A stretch of DNA of 16,641 bases from Thermodesulfovibrio sp. (GTDB taxonomy: Bacteria > Nitrospirota > Thermodesulfovibrionia > Thermodesulfovibrionales > JdFR-85), in the NCBI GenBank assembly GCA_027016675.1, contig JALUSH010000034.1, positions 1 to 16,641 of the forward strand, read 5' to 3'. The notes under the pieces are model-generated. The model worked only from the letters and a program-made list of their open reading frames with translations, was not told the DNA's origin and searched no databases. Both the position numbers and the translations under genes were made by a program. Each line of letters opens with the position of its first letter. Within the stretch, counting starts at the first letter, position 1. Below, in pieces: positions 1 to 7,185 of this stretch.

Positions 1-38
1 GAGTTATATGAGGCAGAGGAACGCTTGATTGCAAGGGA

Positions 39-1028
39 TTGGGTATTATGGAACTTGCCACAATGGTGCTTATTAAAAGAGCAGGCATAAAAAATCACGG
101 TAAAATTAAACTGATTGTCGTCGCCGATGAGGAAATGGGAGGAAGGTATGGTGCCGGCTATGTTGCCGGTGAACTTGGAGAGGGCAGGGCGAGGTACCTC
201 ATAAACGAAGGAGGAATGGGTACAGACGGGGTGCTGGGCAACCTCAGAGCGCTCAATATGTGTTACGGTGAGAAAGGACCCCTCTGGTTAAAGGTTATAT
301 CCCACGGTCCTCCCGGACACGGATCTGTTCCTGTTCCAGAAAGCGCACCGTTAAGACTGGTGAATGCCCTCAGAGAAGTTCTTGGAAAGTCCGGAAAGTA
401 CCGGGTGTTACCCGAACACAGAAAAGCCCTCAGGGTGAGTGGGGAAAGCTTAGGTGGAATTAAAGGCTTTATTTTAAAGCTCATGGCTTTTTCTTCTTTT
501 CTCACTTCACTGCTGCCACGTCTTTCCTCAAGCTCCATTTTAAAAGCCATGTATTCAGATACTGCGTCGCTCACAATTTTGAAAGCCGGATATAAGGAAA
601 ACGTTATTCCTGAAAGGGCAGAAGCAGTACTTGATGTGAGGTTGCTTCCTGGTTCAGAGCCTTCTGCATACATTGAAAATTTGAGAGCTGAACTCAACAA
701 ATACGGAAGCTTTGAAATAAAGGTGCTTGCAGAATATCCTGCATCCCTTTCTCCCCTTGAAGGCCCTTTCCTTGATGCGGTGGAAAGAGTTATGGAGGCA
801 TTGTTTCCCGGAGCAGTACTCATGCCGGTTCTGGCAACGGGATTCACTGATTCCAGATATTTTAGAAGATACGGCACACAGGCATTCGGGATTATGCCGC
901 CCTTTTACACGCAGGACCAGATAGAATCCATACACGGGTTAGACGAAAAAATAGGAGAACAGCAGCTTGTGGAAGGGATAAAAACAATTGCAGCCCTTGC
1001 CCTTGAATTAACCGTTTCTGAAACGTGA
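39..1028 (+). CDS. M20 family metallopeptidase, 5'-incomplete, with upstream in-frame TGA
   Basis: This is the C-terminal three quarters of a zinc-dependent M20 peptidase (carboxypeptidase or deacylase-like). Visible motifs, numbered from the TTG at 39, are the catalytic Glu pair in ADEEMGG (E31-E32), the metal ligand in INEGG (E57), the dimerisation-domain motif HGPPGHGS (89-96) and the C-terminal ligand His in SIHGLDEK (H299). The ORF opens at TTG 39, but that cannot be the ancestral start. In the same frame, bases 12-38 encode GRGTLDCKG, the conserved segment with the bridging metal Asp. The first HxD motif must lie upstream of the window. A TGA at 9-11 interrupts the frame where the family usually has Trp or Tyr (VI-W/Y-GRG). 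The gene is therefore a nonsense-mutated pseudogene, a gene with a sequencing error, or a start-shifted fragment lacking two metal ligands. The family call is confident; substrate and intactness are not known. Confidence 0.75.
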   Translation: MGIMELATMVLIKRAGIKNHGKIKLIVVADEEMGGRYGAGYVAGELGEGRARYLINEGGMGTDGVLGNLRALNMCYGEKGPLWLKVISHGPPGHGSVPVPESAPLRLVNALREVLGKSGKYRVLPEHRKALRVSGESLGGIKGFILKLMAFSSFLTSLLPRLSSSSILKAMYSDTASLTILKAGYKENVIPERAEAVLDVRLLPGSEPSAYIENLRAELNKYGSFEIKVLAEYPASLSPLEGPFLDAVERVMEALFPGAVLMPVLATGFTDSRYFRRYGTQAFGIMPPFYTQDQIESIHGLDEKIGEQQLVEGIKTIAALALELTVSET

Positions 1029-1030
1029 CT

Positions 1031-1062
1031 TAAAAATTTTCGTATATTATAAAAAATTTTTA
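1031..1062. terminator. A/T-only inverted repeat after the M20 gene, possible weak terminator
   Basis: Two 10-base arms (1031-1040 and 1053-1062), TAAAAATTTT and AAAATTTTTA, are perfectly complementary around a 12-base loop, starting 3 bases after the M20 stop. A T-rich run follows. With no G-C pairs the stem would be weak, so termination here is only a possibility. Confidence 0.3.
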
Positions 1063-1138
1063 ACTTTTTATGTCAAACTTTTATTTTCTTACCTGAAGCC
1101 TGTACTCTTCAAGCCCTCTGAATGGCCTTGCAAAATAA

Positions 1139-1167
1139 TTGGCTTGTTTAATCAAAAAAGGTATAAT
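1139..1167 (+). promoter_or_regulatory. Sigma-70-type promoter of hypF-hypD
   Basis: TTGGCT (1139-1144, 4/6 match to TTGACA) and a perfect TATAAT (1162-1167) are separated by exactly 17 bases. The -10 box ends 7 bases before the ATG at 1175, so the predicted transcription start falls at or next to the start codon. Confidence 0.6.
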
Positions 1168-1174
1168 TAAAGCT

Positions 1175-3478
1175 ATGAGCAACAGAAATAAAGTTTTAAA
1201 GGCTGTAAGAGTTCGCATCAAAGGAAGGGTTCAGGGAGTGGGGTTCAGGCCTTTCGTGTATAATCTTGCAAAGGCATTGAACCTTAAAGGGTATGTAAAA
1301 AACACCTCAAAAGGGGTCTATATAGAACTGGAAGGCAATAATATAAGGGAATTCCTGAACAAACTGACCACCGAGCCACCGCCTCTATCAAGAATTGAAT
1401 CCATCTCAATTGAGGAATCAACCCCGTTGGGGTACAGAGATTTCAGCATTCATGAAAGTGAGGAAGAGGGAAGCTTCACCCACATATCGCCTGATGTCTC
1501 TGTATGTGATGACTGTCTCGGGGAAATGCTTGACAGCAGCAACAGACGATATCTATATCCCTTTATCAATTGCACCAATTGTGGACCGCGATATTCCATT
1601 ACACTGTCACTACCATACGACAGGCCAAACACCACAATGGGTATCTTCAAAATGTGTCCTGATTGTGAAAGAGAGTACAATGATCCCACTGACAGGCGGT
1701 TTCATGCCCAGCCCAATGCCTGCCCTGTCTGTGGGCCATCCCTTTCCTTTAGGCTCATAACCCGATCATTTCAGGAGTGCCAGTGTGATAACCCTCTATT
1801 GAGTACAATCAATATTCTGAAAAAAGGTGGTATCGTGGCAATAAAAGGCCTGGGTGGTTTTCATATTGCCTGTGATGCCTGCAACTCAGAGGTTGTAAGG
1901 ATTTTAAGAAAAAGGAAACGGAAGAGTAATAAACCCTTTGCACTCATGGCACCAGATGTAGAGATTATAAAAACCTTTTGTTTTACAACCCCCTATGAGG
2001 AACTGCTTCTTTGCTCTCAGAAAAGACCAATTGTACTTTTCAGAAAAAGACCTGGCATACCTTTGTCTGGAGATATAGCTCCTGAGAACAGCTATCTTGG
2101 CTTCATGCTCCCCTATACCCCCTTGCACTATCTTCTATTTACCCATCCCCACCCTGACAGGAAGGACAATGGATACAACTTTCAGGCCCTTGTTATGACC
2201 AGTGGAAACATATCAGAAGAACCCATCATTCATGACAACAATCTTGCCCTGGAGAAACTCTCCCATCTTGTTGATGCCTTTTTGTTTCATAACAGGGATA
2301 TCTTCATGCGAGTGGATGACTCGGTTATAAAAGAGGGTGTATTTATCAGAAGGGCAAGGGGGTATGTGCCTGAGCCGATAGTACTTTCAGAGGATGGTCC
2401 CGAGGTACTCGGCGCAGGCGCAGACCTGAAAAATACCTTTACCCTGACCAAGGACAACTATGCAGTAATGAGCCAGCATATCGGTGATATGGAAAACTAT
2501 GAGACCCTCCAGTTCTTCGAAGAGGTCTTAGAAAATCTAAAAAAACTCTATCGGATTGAACCTGTAGCAATGGGAAGCGACCTTCATCCTGGTTATTTTA
2601 CAACAAGGTGGGCTGAAGAACAGTCTCTTCCATTGATAAAGATACAGCATCACCATGCCCACATTGCATCTGTAATGGCTGAACATGGAATTAAAAATAA
2701 GGTTATCGGCGTAGCCTTTGATGGCTCTGGCTACGGTACCGATGGCACAGTGTGGGGAGGTGAGTTCCTGATAGCTGATCTAAAGGGATTCCAGAGGTTA
2801 GCACACCTGAAGCCACTTGTACTGCCAGGAGGCGAGATATCAATAAAAAGGCCATGGAGGCTTGTTGTCGCAGCCTTCAGAGAAATATACAAAAACACAG
2901 CCATTGATTATCTGGAAAAAATAGGCTATATAGAACGCTTCAGTCAGTCTGAATTAGAGAATATACTGAAATTAACAGAACTGAAAGAATTCTCCCCTCT
3001 CAGTTCAGGAGCTGGCAGATTCTTTGACCTTGTATCTGCACTTCTAAAAATAATAATAGAAAACACCTTCGAGGCAGAGGCTGCCATTGCACTTGAGTCT
3101 CTCACTGTAGATGATATTAATGATACATATGCTTTTGATATAGTTAATAAAGAACCAGTAGTGATTGATCTTTATCCTGTTATTGACAGTATTGTTAATG
3201 ACCATGTATCGGGCAGGGAAAAACATATTATATCAACCATGTTTCATAATACCATTATAAAGGTTATAATAGATGTAGTTGGTATTCTGAACAAAAGAAC
3301 AGGCATAAAGGATATAGCACTCTCTGGAGGTGTATTTCAAAATACCTATATCCTTAATAAAACGATCCATAGCCTCAAGGAGCGGGAATTTAATGTATTT
3401 TTTCACAGAGAGATACCACCAAATGATGCCTGCATATCCCTTGGACAGGCATGTATAGTGAGGGAGATGATAAGATGA
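1175..3478 (+). CDS. hypF: Carbamoyltransferase HypF, [NiFe]-hydrogenase maturation
   Basis: HypF uses carbamoyl phosphate and ATP to make carbamoyl adenylate and transfers the carbamoyl group to the C-terminal Cys of HypE, the source of the cyanide ligands of the [NiFe] active site. It is cytoplasmic. In order: acylphosphatase domain with GRVQGVGFRPF (17-27); four CxxC zinc-binding pairs between about 111 and 186 (CDDC, CTNC, CPDC, CPVC); YrdC-like domain (about 205-390); Kae1/TobZ-like domain with HHHAH near 492, FDGSGYGTDG, and SGGVFQN near 716. At 767 aa it has normal family length. I chose ATG 1175 because the acylphosphatase domain begins just after it and a TATAAT box lies at 1162-1167. 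A TTG at 1139 would put the promoter inside the gene. There is no Shine-Dalgarno, so initiation may be leaderless. The TGA stop overlaps the hypD ATG. Confidence 0.95.
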   Translation: MSNRNKVLKAVRVRIKGRVQGVGFRPFVYNLAKALNLKGYVKNTSKGVYIELEGNNIREFLNKLTTEPPPLSRIESISIEESTPLGYRDFSIHESEEEGSFTHISPDVSVCDDCLGEMLDSSNRRYLYPFINCTNCGPRYSITLSLPYDRPNTTMGIFKMCPDCEREYNDPTDRRFHAQPNACPVCGPSLSFRLITRSFQECQCDNPLLSTINILKKGGIVAIKGLGGFHIACDACNSEVVRILRKRKRKSNKPFALMAPDVEIIKTFCFTTPYEELLLCSQKRPIVLFRKRPGIPLSGDIAPENSYLGFMLPYTPLHYLLFTHPHPDRKDNGYNFQALVMTSGNISEEPIIHDNNLALEKLSHLVDAFLFHNRDIFMRVDDSVIKEGVFIRRARGYVPEPIVLSEDGPEVLGAGADLKNTFTLTKDNYAVMSQHIGDMENYETLQFFEEVLENLKKLYRIEPVAMGSDLHPGYFTTRWAEEQSLPLIKIQHHHAHIASVMAEHGIKNKVIGVAFDGSGYGTDGTVWGGEFLIADLKGFQRLAHLKPLVLPGGEISIKRPWRLVVAAFREIYKNTAIDYLEKIGYIERFSQSELENILKLTELKEFSPLSSGAGRFFDLVSALLKIIIENTFEAEAAIALESLTVDDINDTYAFDIVNKEPVVIDLYPVIDSIVNDHVSGREKHIISTMFHNTIIKVIIDVVGILNKRTGIKDIALSGGVFQNTYILNKTIHSLKEREFNVFFHREIPPNDACISLGQACIVREMIR

Positions 3479-4533
3479 GAGAGATCATCGATACAATACA
3501 CAGGATGACCAGGCGGCTTGGCAGAACTGTAAGACTTATGGAGGTCTGCGGCACCCATACAGTGGCTATATTTCGTCACGGCATACGTTCCATCCTGCCT
3601 GAAGGACTTGAGCTGATAAGTGGCCCAGGGTGTCCTGTATGTGTTACATCCATAGAGGATGTGGACAGGGCAATTGCACTTTCAATGAAAAAAGACACCA
3701 TCCTTGCAACCTTTGGTGATATGATGAGGGTTCCAGGCTCGGGGGGAAACTTCTATAATGCACGTTCTGAAGGTGCAGATATCAGGGTGGTATACTCGCC
3801 TCAGGAGGCACTTGCACTTGCAATGGCCAATCCTGACAAGGGTATAGTCTTTTTTGCCACTGGTTTTGAGACCACCTCACCCCTTGTTGCAGCGGCACTG
3901 CATGAGGCAGAGGAGCGAGGAATAAAGAATTTTTTTATCTACTCTGTACATAAACTTGTCCCTCCTGCCCTGCGTGCATTACTTACGGATAGAGAGGTGC
4001 TGGTGGATGGATTCATACTGCCAGGCCATGTTAGTACCATCATAGGGCCTGAACCTTACGAATTTCTGTCCAGTGAGTTTAAAAAACCTGCTGTTATTAC
4101 AGGATTTGAGCCTGAGGACATACTTCAGGGTATTCTTATACTTCTCAAACAGATATCATCTGGCGAGGCAAGCGTTGAGATACAGTATACCAGGGCAGTA
4201 CGAAAAGGGGGAAACAGAAAGGCCATAGAGATGATAGAGAGATATTTTAAACCGGCTGATGCAAGGTGGCGTGGTATTGGTGTAATCCCTGAAAGCGGGC
4301 TGGTTCTTCGTGAGGAATATGAAGGATCCGATGCAATCAAGGTCTTTGATATCAAAAGTGACATCAAACCTGAACCAAAGGCCTGTGCCTGTGGGGAGGT
4401 GTTAAGAGGAATTAAGAAACCACCAGAATGCCCACTATTTTCAAAGGCATGCACACCTGAACACCCTGTGGGTGCCTGTATGGTAAGCACTGAGGGAAGC
4501 TGTGCAGCCTATTATAAGTACAGTATTCTGTAA
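3475..4533 (+). CDS. hypD: HypD, Fe-(CN)2CO cofactor assembly scaffold
   Basis: HypD, with HypC, holds the Fe(CN)2CO group during [NiFe]-hydrogenase cofactor assembly and contains a [4Fe-4S] cluster. The family motifs are all present: MEVCGTHT (22-29), GPGCPVC (50-56), TFGDMMRVPGSGG, FFATGFETTSP, GFILPGHVS, and a C-terminal Cys-rich segment with Cys near 304, 306, 319, 326, 335 and 343, including the family's cluster ligands. At 352 aa it has normal length and looks intact. The ATG at 3475 overlaps the hypF stop as ATGA and has AGGGAG at 3461-3466, 8 bases upstream, indicating translational coupling. The usual partner genes hypC and hypE are neither between nor after these two genes in this window. 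An upstream in-frame start at 3451 would extend the protein by 8 residues with no family support. Confidence 0.96.
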   Translation: MREIIDTIHRMTRRLGRTVRLMEVCGTHTVAIFRHGIRSILPEGLELISGPGCPVCVTSIEDVDRAIALSMKKDTILATFGDMMRVPGSGGNFYNARSEGADIRVVYSPQEALALAMANPDKGIVFFATGFETTSPLVAAALHEAEERGIKNFFIYSVHKLVPPALRALLTDREVLVDGFILPGHVSTIIGPEPYEFLSSEFKKPAVITGFEPEDILQGILILLKQISSGEASVEIQYTRAVRKGGNRKAIEMIERYFKPADARWRGIGVIPESGLVLREEYEGSDAIKVFDIKSDIKPEPKACACGEVLRGIKKPPECPLFSKACTPEHPVGACMVSTEGSCAAYYKYSIL

Positions 4534-4550
4534 GGAGTGTTTATTTAACT

Positions 4551-4744
4551 CAAATCCAGCCATCACTATAAGGAAAAAATACTGAAAGCAGTGGTATGGT
4601 TGAGTCTGAACGGTTATGAATTTTGCATAAGATTTGCCTGGAGGGCAAATTGCAAAATTCCTTCGGAGACGTGCATGGATGCACGTCGAGAATGAGTGTA
4701 AGACTCTACCATACCACTGCTATGAACTTTTATCACTGGATTTG
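4551..4744. repeat. Structured inverted-repeat element (copy 1), MITE-like, between hypD and trmB
   Basis: The ends are 9-base inverted repeats CAAATCCAG (4551-4559) and CTGGATTTG (4736-4744). Inside, 4587-4607 pairs with 4701-4721 at 20 of 21 positions. This stem encloses two perfect hairpins. Hairpin A has arms 4618-4627/4651-4660 plus 4632-4638/4644-4650, with a 4-base bulge and loop TGGAG. Hairpin B has arms 4668-4675/4680-4687, with loop TGGA. The folded form is a three-way junction. The element lies between the convergent hypD and trmB 3' ends, and its right end supplies the last codons and stop of trmB. No target-site duplication is evident and there is no transposase in the window. 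It may be a miniature mobile or palindromic element, possibly acting as a bidirectional terminator or mRNA 3' stabiliser. Confidence 0.8.
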
Positions 4745-5422
4745 GGATCTAATAAATTTAAATGCATATACCTTCCTGCTGTCCTTTATTGCCTTCTGTG
4801 CATATTTGGTCTGATAAATCTCTGGGACATCACATTCACTCTTCAAAAAACTGCTACCAAGAAATACCTCTTCTATTATCTCAGCATACTCATGATGGTC
4901 AGTTGCCACTACCACAAAACCACCTCTTTTTAGTTTTCTTTTTACCAACTCTGCAAATACAGGATTAATCAATCTCCTCTTATGATGTCTCTTTTTTGGC
5001 CAGGGATCAGGGAAAAGTATATAGATGCCATCTATTGATTCATCATTAAATTGTTCATTGAGCGCCTCTCTGGTATCCTTAACCATAATCCTGATGTTCT
5101 CGGGCAATGGTTCCTTGGTGTTGTCATATTCAACCATTCTTCTGACAAGCCTGGCAACACCTGCAATATAAAGCTCAATGCCTATGAAATTCACATCAGG
5201 ATGCTTTATGGCCATATTGTAAAGAAACCCTCCTGAACCAAACCCGATCTCCACATAAAGTGGAGCCTGCCTGCCAAATATCTTCCACGGTTCTATCAAA
5301 CCCGAAGAGGTGATATCAATGCAAGGCAAGGCCCTCTCGATGGCTTCTTTCTGAGCACTGCTGAGTCTTCCTGCCTGTCTTCCGGATGTTGTCCTTATGA
5401 GATAATAATTGCTCTCTCTCAT
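4733..5422 (-). CDS. trmB: tRNA (guanine-N7-)-methyltransferase TrmB
   Basis: TrmB transfers a methyl group from S-adenosylmethionine to N7 of G46 in the tRNA variable loop. It shows the SAM-binding loop EIGFGSG (58-64), the acidic residue following strand 2 in GIE (81-83), and the TrmB signature FPDPWPKKRHHKRR (137-150), followed by VATDHHEYA (172-180). At 229 aa it is close to family length and appears whole. The ATG at 5420-5422 is chosen because the protein begins at the expected distance from the SAM domain; no good Shine-Dalgarno precedes it. The final codons (Gln-Ile-Gln) and the tandem TGA TAA stops lie in repeat copy 1. Repeat copy 2 begins about 20 bases upstream of the start codon, so both transcript ends carry members of one repeat family. 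Confidence 0.95.
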   Translation of the reverse strand: MRESNYYLIRTTSGRQAGRLSSAQKEAIERALPCIDITSSGLIEPWKIFGRQAPLYVEIGFGSGGFLYNMAIKHPDVNFIGIELYIAGVARLVRRMVEYDNTKEPLPENIRIMVKDTREALNEQFNDESIDGIYILFPDPWPKKRHHKRRLINPVFAELVKRKLKRGGFVVVATDHHEYAEIIEEVFLGSSFLKSECDVPEIYQTKYAQKAIKDSRKVYAFKFIRSQIQ

Positions 5423-5441
5423 GATGATAGATTATTTTTTC

Positions 5442-5565
5442 CAAATCCAGCGATACAATTTTAGCATTGGTGTGGTTGAGGTTGAGGCTGAAGGGTTCTA
5501 TACTCTTTCCTGTTGATTGCGTTACAAGGCATCCTGCCTTATCAATTCTTTTATCATGGAGTTTT
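5442..5565. repeat. Diverged, shorter copy 2 of the structured repeat, upstream of trmB
   Basis: The left end starts with CAAATCCAGC, as in copy 1. Read on the minus strand, copies 1 and 2 share CAACCA-Y-ACCA-M-TGCT (14 of 16 identical), followed by CTGGATTTG at the same end. The opposite ends share TCCA(G)TGATAAAAG. Copy 2 lacks the long outer stem and hairpins A and B of copy 1. It has a small perfect hairpin instead (5526-5531/5535-5540, AAGGCA/TGCCTT). The HDOD-GGDEF gene stops within a few bases of its right edge. An 87-codon minus-strand reading frame through it is a by-product and not proposed as a gene. Homology is clear at both ends but the exact right boundary is approximate. Confidence 0.65.
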
Positions 5566-7075
5566 AATGTTCTATACATATAGGCACAATGGTTACCCTG
5601 TTACGCCCCTTTCTCTTTGAATTATAAAGCGCCCTGTCAGTTATGTCAACAAAGAATTTCTTCTCTATAATATGGCTGTGATTTTCTATAGAGGATACAC
5701 CCAGGCTGATTGTTATATTAACCTTGTCACCATTCAGATTGAGTCTCAAGGATGCTACCTCCCTTCTGAGACGCTCAGCAACGAGTCCCGCACCTTCAAG
5801 ATCAGTTTCAGGCAATATAATAGCAAATTCCTCGCCTCCGTATCTTGCAGCAATATCTGAGTTTCTGAGTGTTCTTGTAATGATCCTGCCTAACTCTTTT
5901 AGAACTATATCTCCCTGTGGATGTCCATAGGTGTCATTGATTTTCTTGAAATGGTCGATGTCAAGCATGATCAAAGAGATAGGATGTTTGTATCTGTAGG
6001 CCCTTTTAAGCTCCTTCTCAAGCAGTTCCTGGAAGTATCTGTGATTGTATAGTCCTGTAAGCCCGTCCTTCAGTGCCAGTTCTCTGAGTTTCTCGTTTGC
6101 CTCCATTAATTCCTTTGCCAGTCTCTCAGCCTTCTCTTTAGCCTGTTTCAATTCTATTACAAGATACTCATAGGAGAGATTGAGCCTGTGAAGCTCCTCG
6201 TTTGCCTCCTGAAGTATCTCAGAGTAGGGTTTCATATCACCTGGGTCAATCTCGAATGTCTTAAAGATCTCTATAGTCTTTTCAGCAACCTCATCAATAA
6301 ACTCATCAAGGGTGTTCTCAGAAAGGAAAAGTCTGTTCTTACAGAACTCCCTCAGACTCTGAATCTTCTGTACACTCTTACTACCGTGATATATTGAAGA
6401 AGTCATATCTGACGCCCTCAGTATGCAATTCATCTCACCTTTTTCATAACATTCATGATGTATTGATATAGGGGAAAATATTTCCTTGGGGATACCCCAT
6501 TTTTTCAGTATCGCTGACCCAACAACCTGATGGTCAAAGCCAAAGACCTTACATTCTGCCTCTATAACAGGCAATCTATTGGCCTCTTTTTCATCAAAAA
6601 CCCTCTTATAATCAAAGGGTCTTGCAAGGAACATAACAGGCACCCCTATATCCATTAGAAGTGCTGTAACAAAGGTGTTGTCCGAACGCATATCCAGTTT
6701 TTTAGAGAGGATCTCTGCTGCCACTGCGGCTGTTAGGGCCCTTTTCCAGAATAGATCCAGGTCAAACCACTTCTCTGTTCTGAGCTCCTTCATGCCCTTA
6801 ACAATTACAAAGGAAAGGGCAAGATTCTTTATGACATCTAAACCAAGAATGCTTATAGCCTTATCAAGATTATCGACCTTATAGGGAAGACCATAAAAGG
6901 AAGAATTGGCAATACTGAGCACCTTAAAGGTTAGTGCAGGGTCTGCGGATATTATTTTAGAAATAGAATTAAAGGAGGTCTTTTTATCTTTCACAGCCTG
7001 AAGAATCCTTATAGCAACCACAGGAGGTGAGGGAAGTCTTATGTCACCCTTTGTTAATTTTTCAAGTATATTCAT
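5564..7075 (-). CDS. HDOD domain-containing diguanylate cyclase (GGDEF)
   Basis: This is a 503-residue cytoplasmic signalling protein. An HDOD domain (about 12-215) is followed by an alpha-helical, probably coiled-coil linker (about 285-335) and a GGDEF domain (336-495). The GGDEF domain has DGLTGLYNHR (337-346), the catalytic GGEEF (413-417) and an intact inhibitory site RNSD (404-407) exactly five residues before it. It should therefore make c-di-GMP from GTP with product inhibition. The HDOD part has MD where HD-family hydrolases have His-Asp (141-142), so it is probably a binding or regulatory domain. No membrane segment or signal peptide is seen. The start is ATG 7073-7075. The Shine-Dalgarno is weak, and a sigma-28-like promoter lies about 45 bases upstream. 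trmB follows 141 bases downstream on the same strand, across repeat copy 2. Confidence 0.9.
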   Translation of the reverse strand: MNILEKLTKGDIRLPSPPVVAIRILQAVKDKKTSFNSISKIISADPALTFKVLSIANSSFYGLPYKVDNLDKAISILGLDVIKNLALSFVIVKGMKELRTEKWFDLDLFWKRALTAAVAAEILSKKLDMRSDNTFVTALLMDIGVPVMFLARPFDYKRVFDEKEANRLPVIEAECKVFGFDHQVVGSAILKKWGIPKEIFSPISIHHECYEKGEMNCILRASDMTSSIYHGSKSVQKIQSLREFCKNRLFLSENTLDEFIDEVAEKTIEIFKTFEIDPGDMKPYSEILQEANEELHRLNLSYEYLVIELKQAKEKAERLAKELMEANEKLRELALKDGLTGLYNHRYFQELLEKELKRAYRYKHPISLIMLDIDHFKKINDTYGHPQGDIVLKELGRIITRTLRNSDIAARYGGEEFAIILPETDLEGAGLVAERLRREVASLRLNLNGDKVNITISLGVSSIENHSHIIEKKFFVDITDRALYNSKRKGRNRVTIVPICIEH

Positions 7076-7120
7076 TTTTTTTCACACTGACCTACCTGCC
7101 TTTTTAGTGCTTTTATTATC

Positions 7121-7147
7121 TTATCGAATAAAAAAACAAAACCTTTA
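7121..7147 (-). promoter_or_regulatory. Sigma-28 (FliA)-like promoter of the HDOD-GGDEF gene
   Basis: On the minus strand TAAAGGTT (7140-7147) is followed after exactly 11 bases by TTCGATAA (7121-7128). The consensus is TAAAGTTT-N11-GCCGATAA, so 13 of 16 positions match, including the core CGATAA. The predicted leader is about 38 bases. It overlaps the terminator stem and T-run of the upstream gene, so part of the similarity could come from the terminator's T-tract. Confidence 0.5.
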
Positions 7148-7164
7148 ATCGCCTGTGATTAAGG
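7129..7164 (-). terminator. Rho-independent terminator of the solute-binding protein gene
   Basis: On the minus strand, 21 bases after the stop, CCTTAATC (7157-7164) pairs with GATTAAAGG (7142-7150) with one bulged base and a 6-base loop. The stem runs directly into TTTTGTTTTTTT. Confidence 0.75.
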
Positions 7165-7185
7165 TAAACATCAAAGGTACAGAGT

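Noticed and set aside
1..1028. Recoding of UGA as Trp to explain the M20 stop
   Set aside because: TGG is used for Trp throughout and TGA ends hypF and other genes; no recoding is needed elsewhere.
1120..1140. Sigma-54-like TGGC...TTGCA near 1123-1133
   Set aside because: The two blocks abut without the required spacing of a -24/-12 promoter, and a good sigma-70 promoter lies next to it.
1139..1174. Longer hypF beginning at TTG 1139
   Set aside because: The extension carries the -35 and -10 boxes inside the coding region and is not like HypF N-termini; ATG 1175 begins just before the acylphosphatase domain.
5316..5579. 87-codon minus-strand ORF across repeat copy 2 and the trmB 5' end
   Set aside because: Half overlaps trmB in another frame and the rest is a translation of the repeat; no recognisable protein features.
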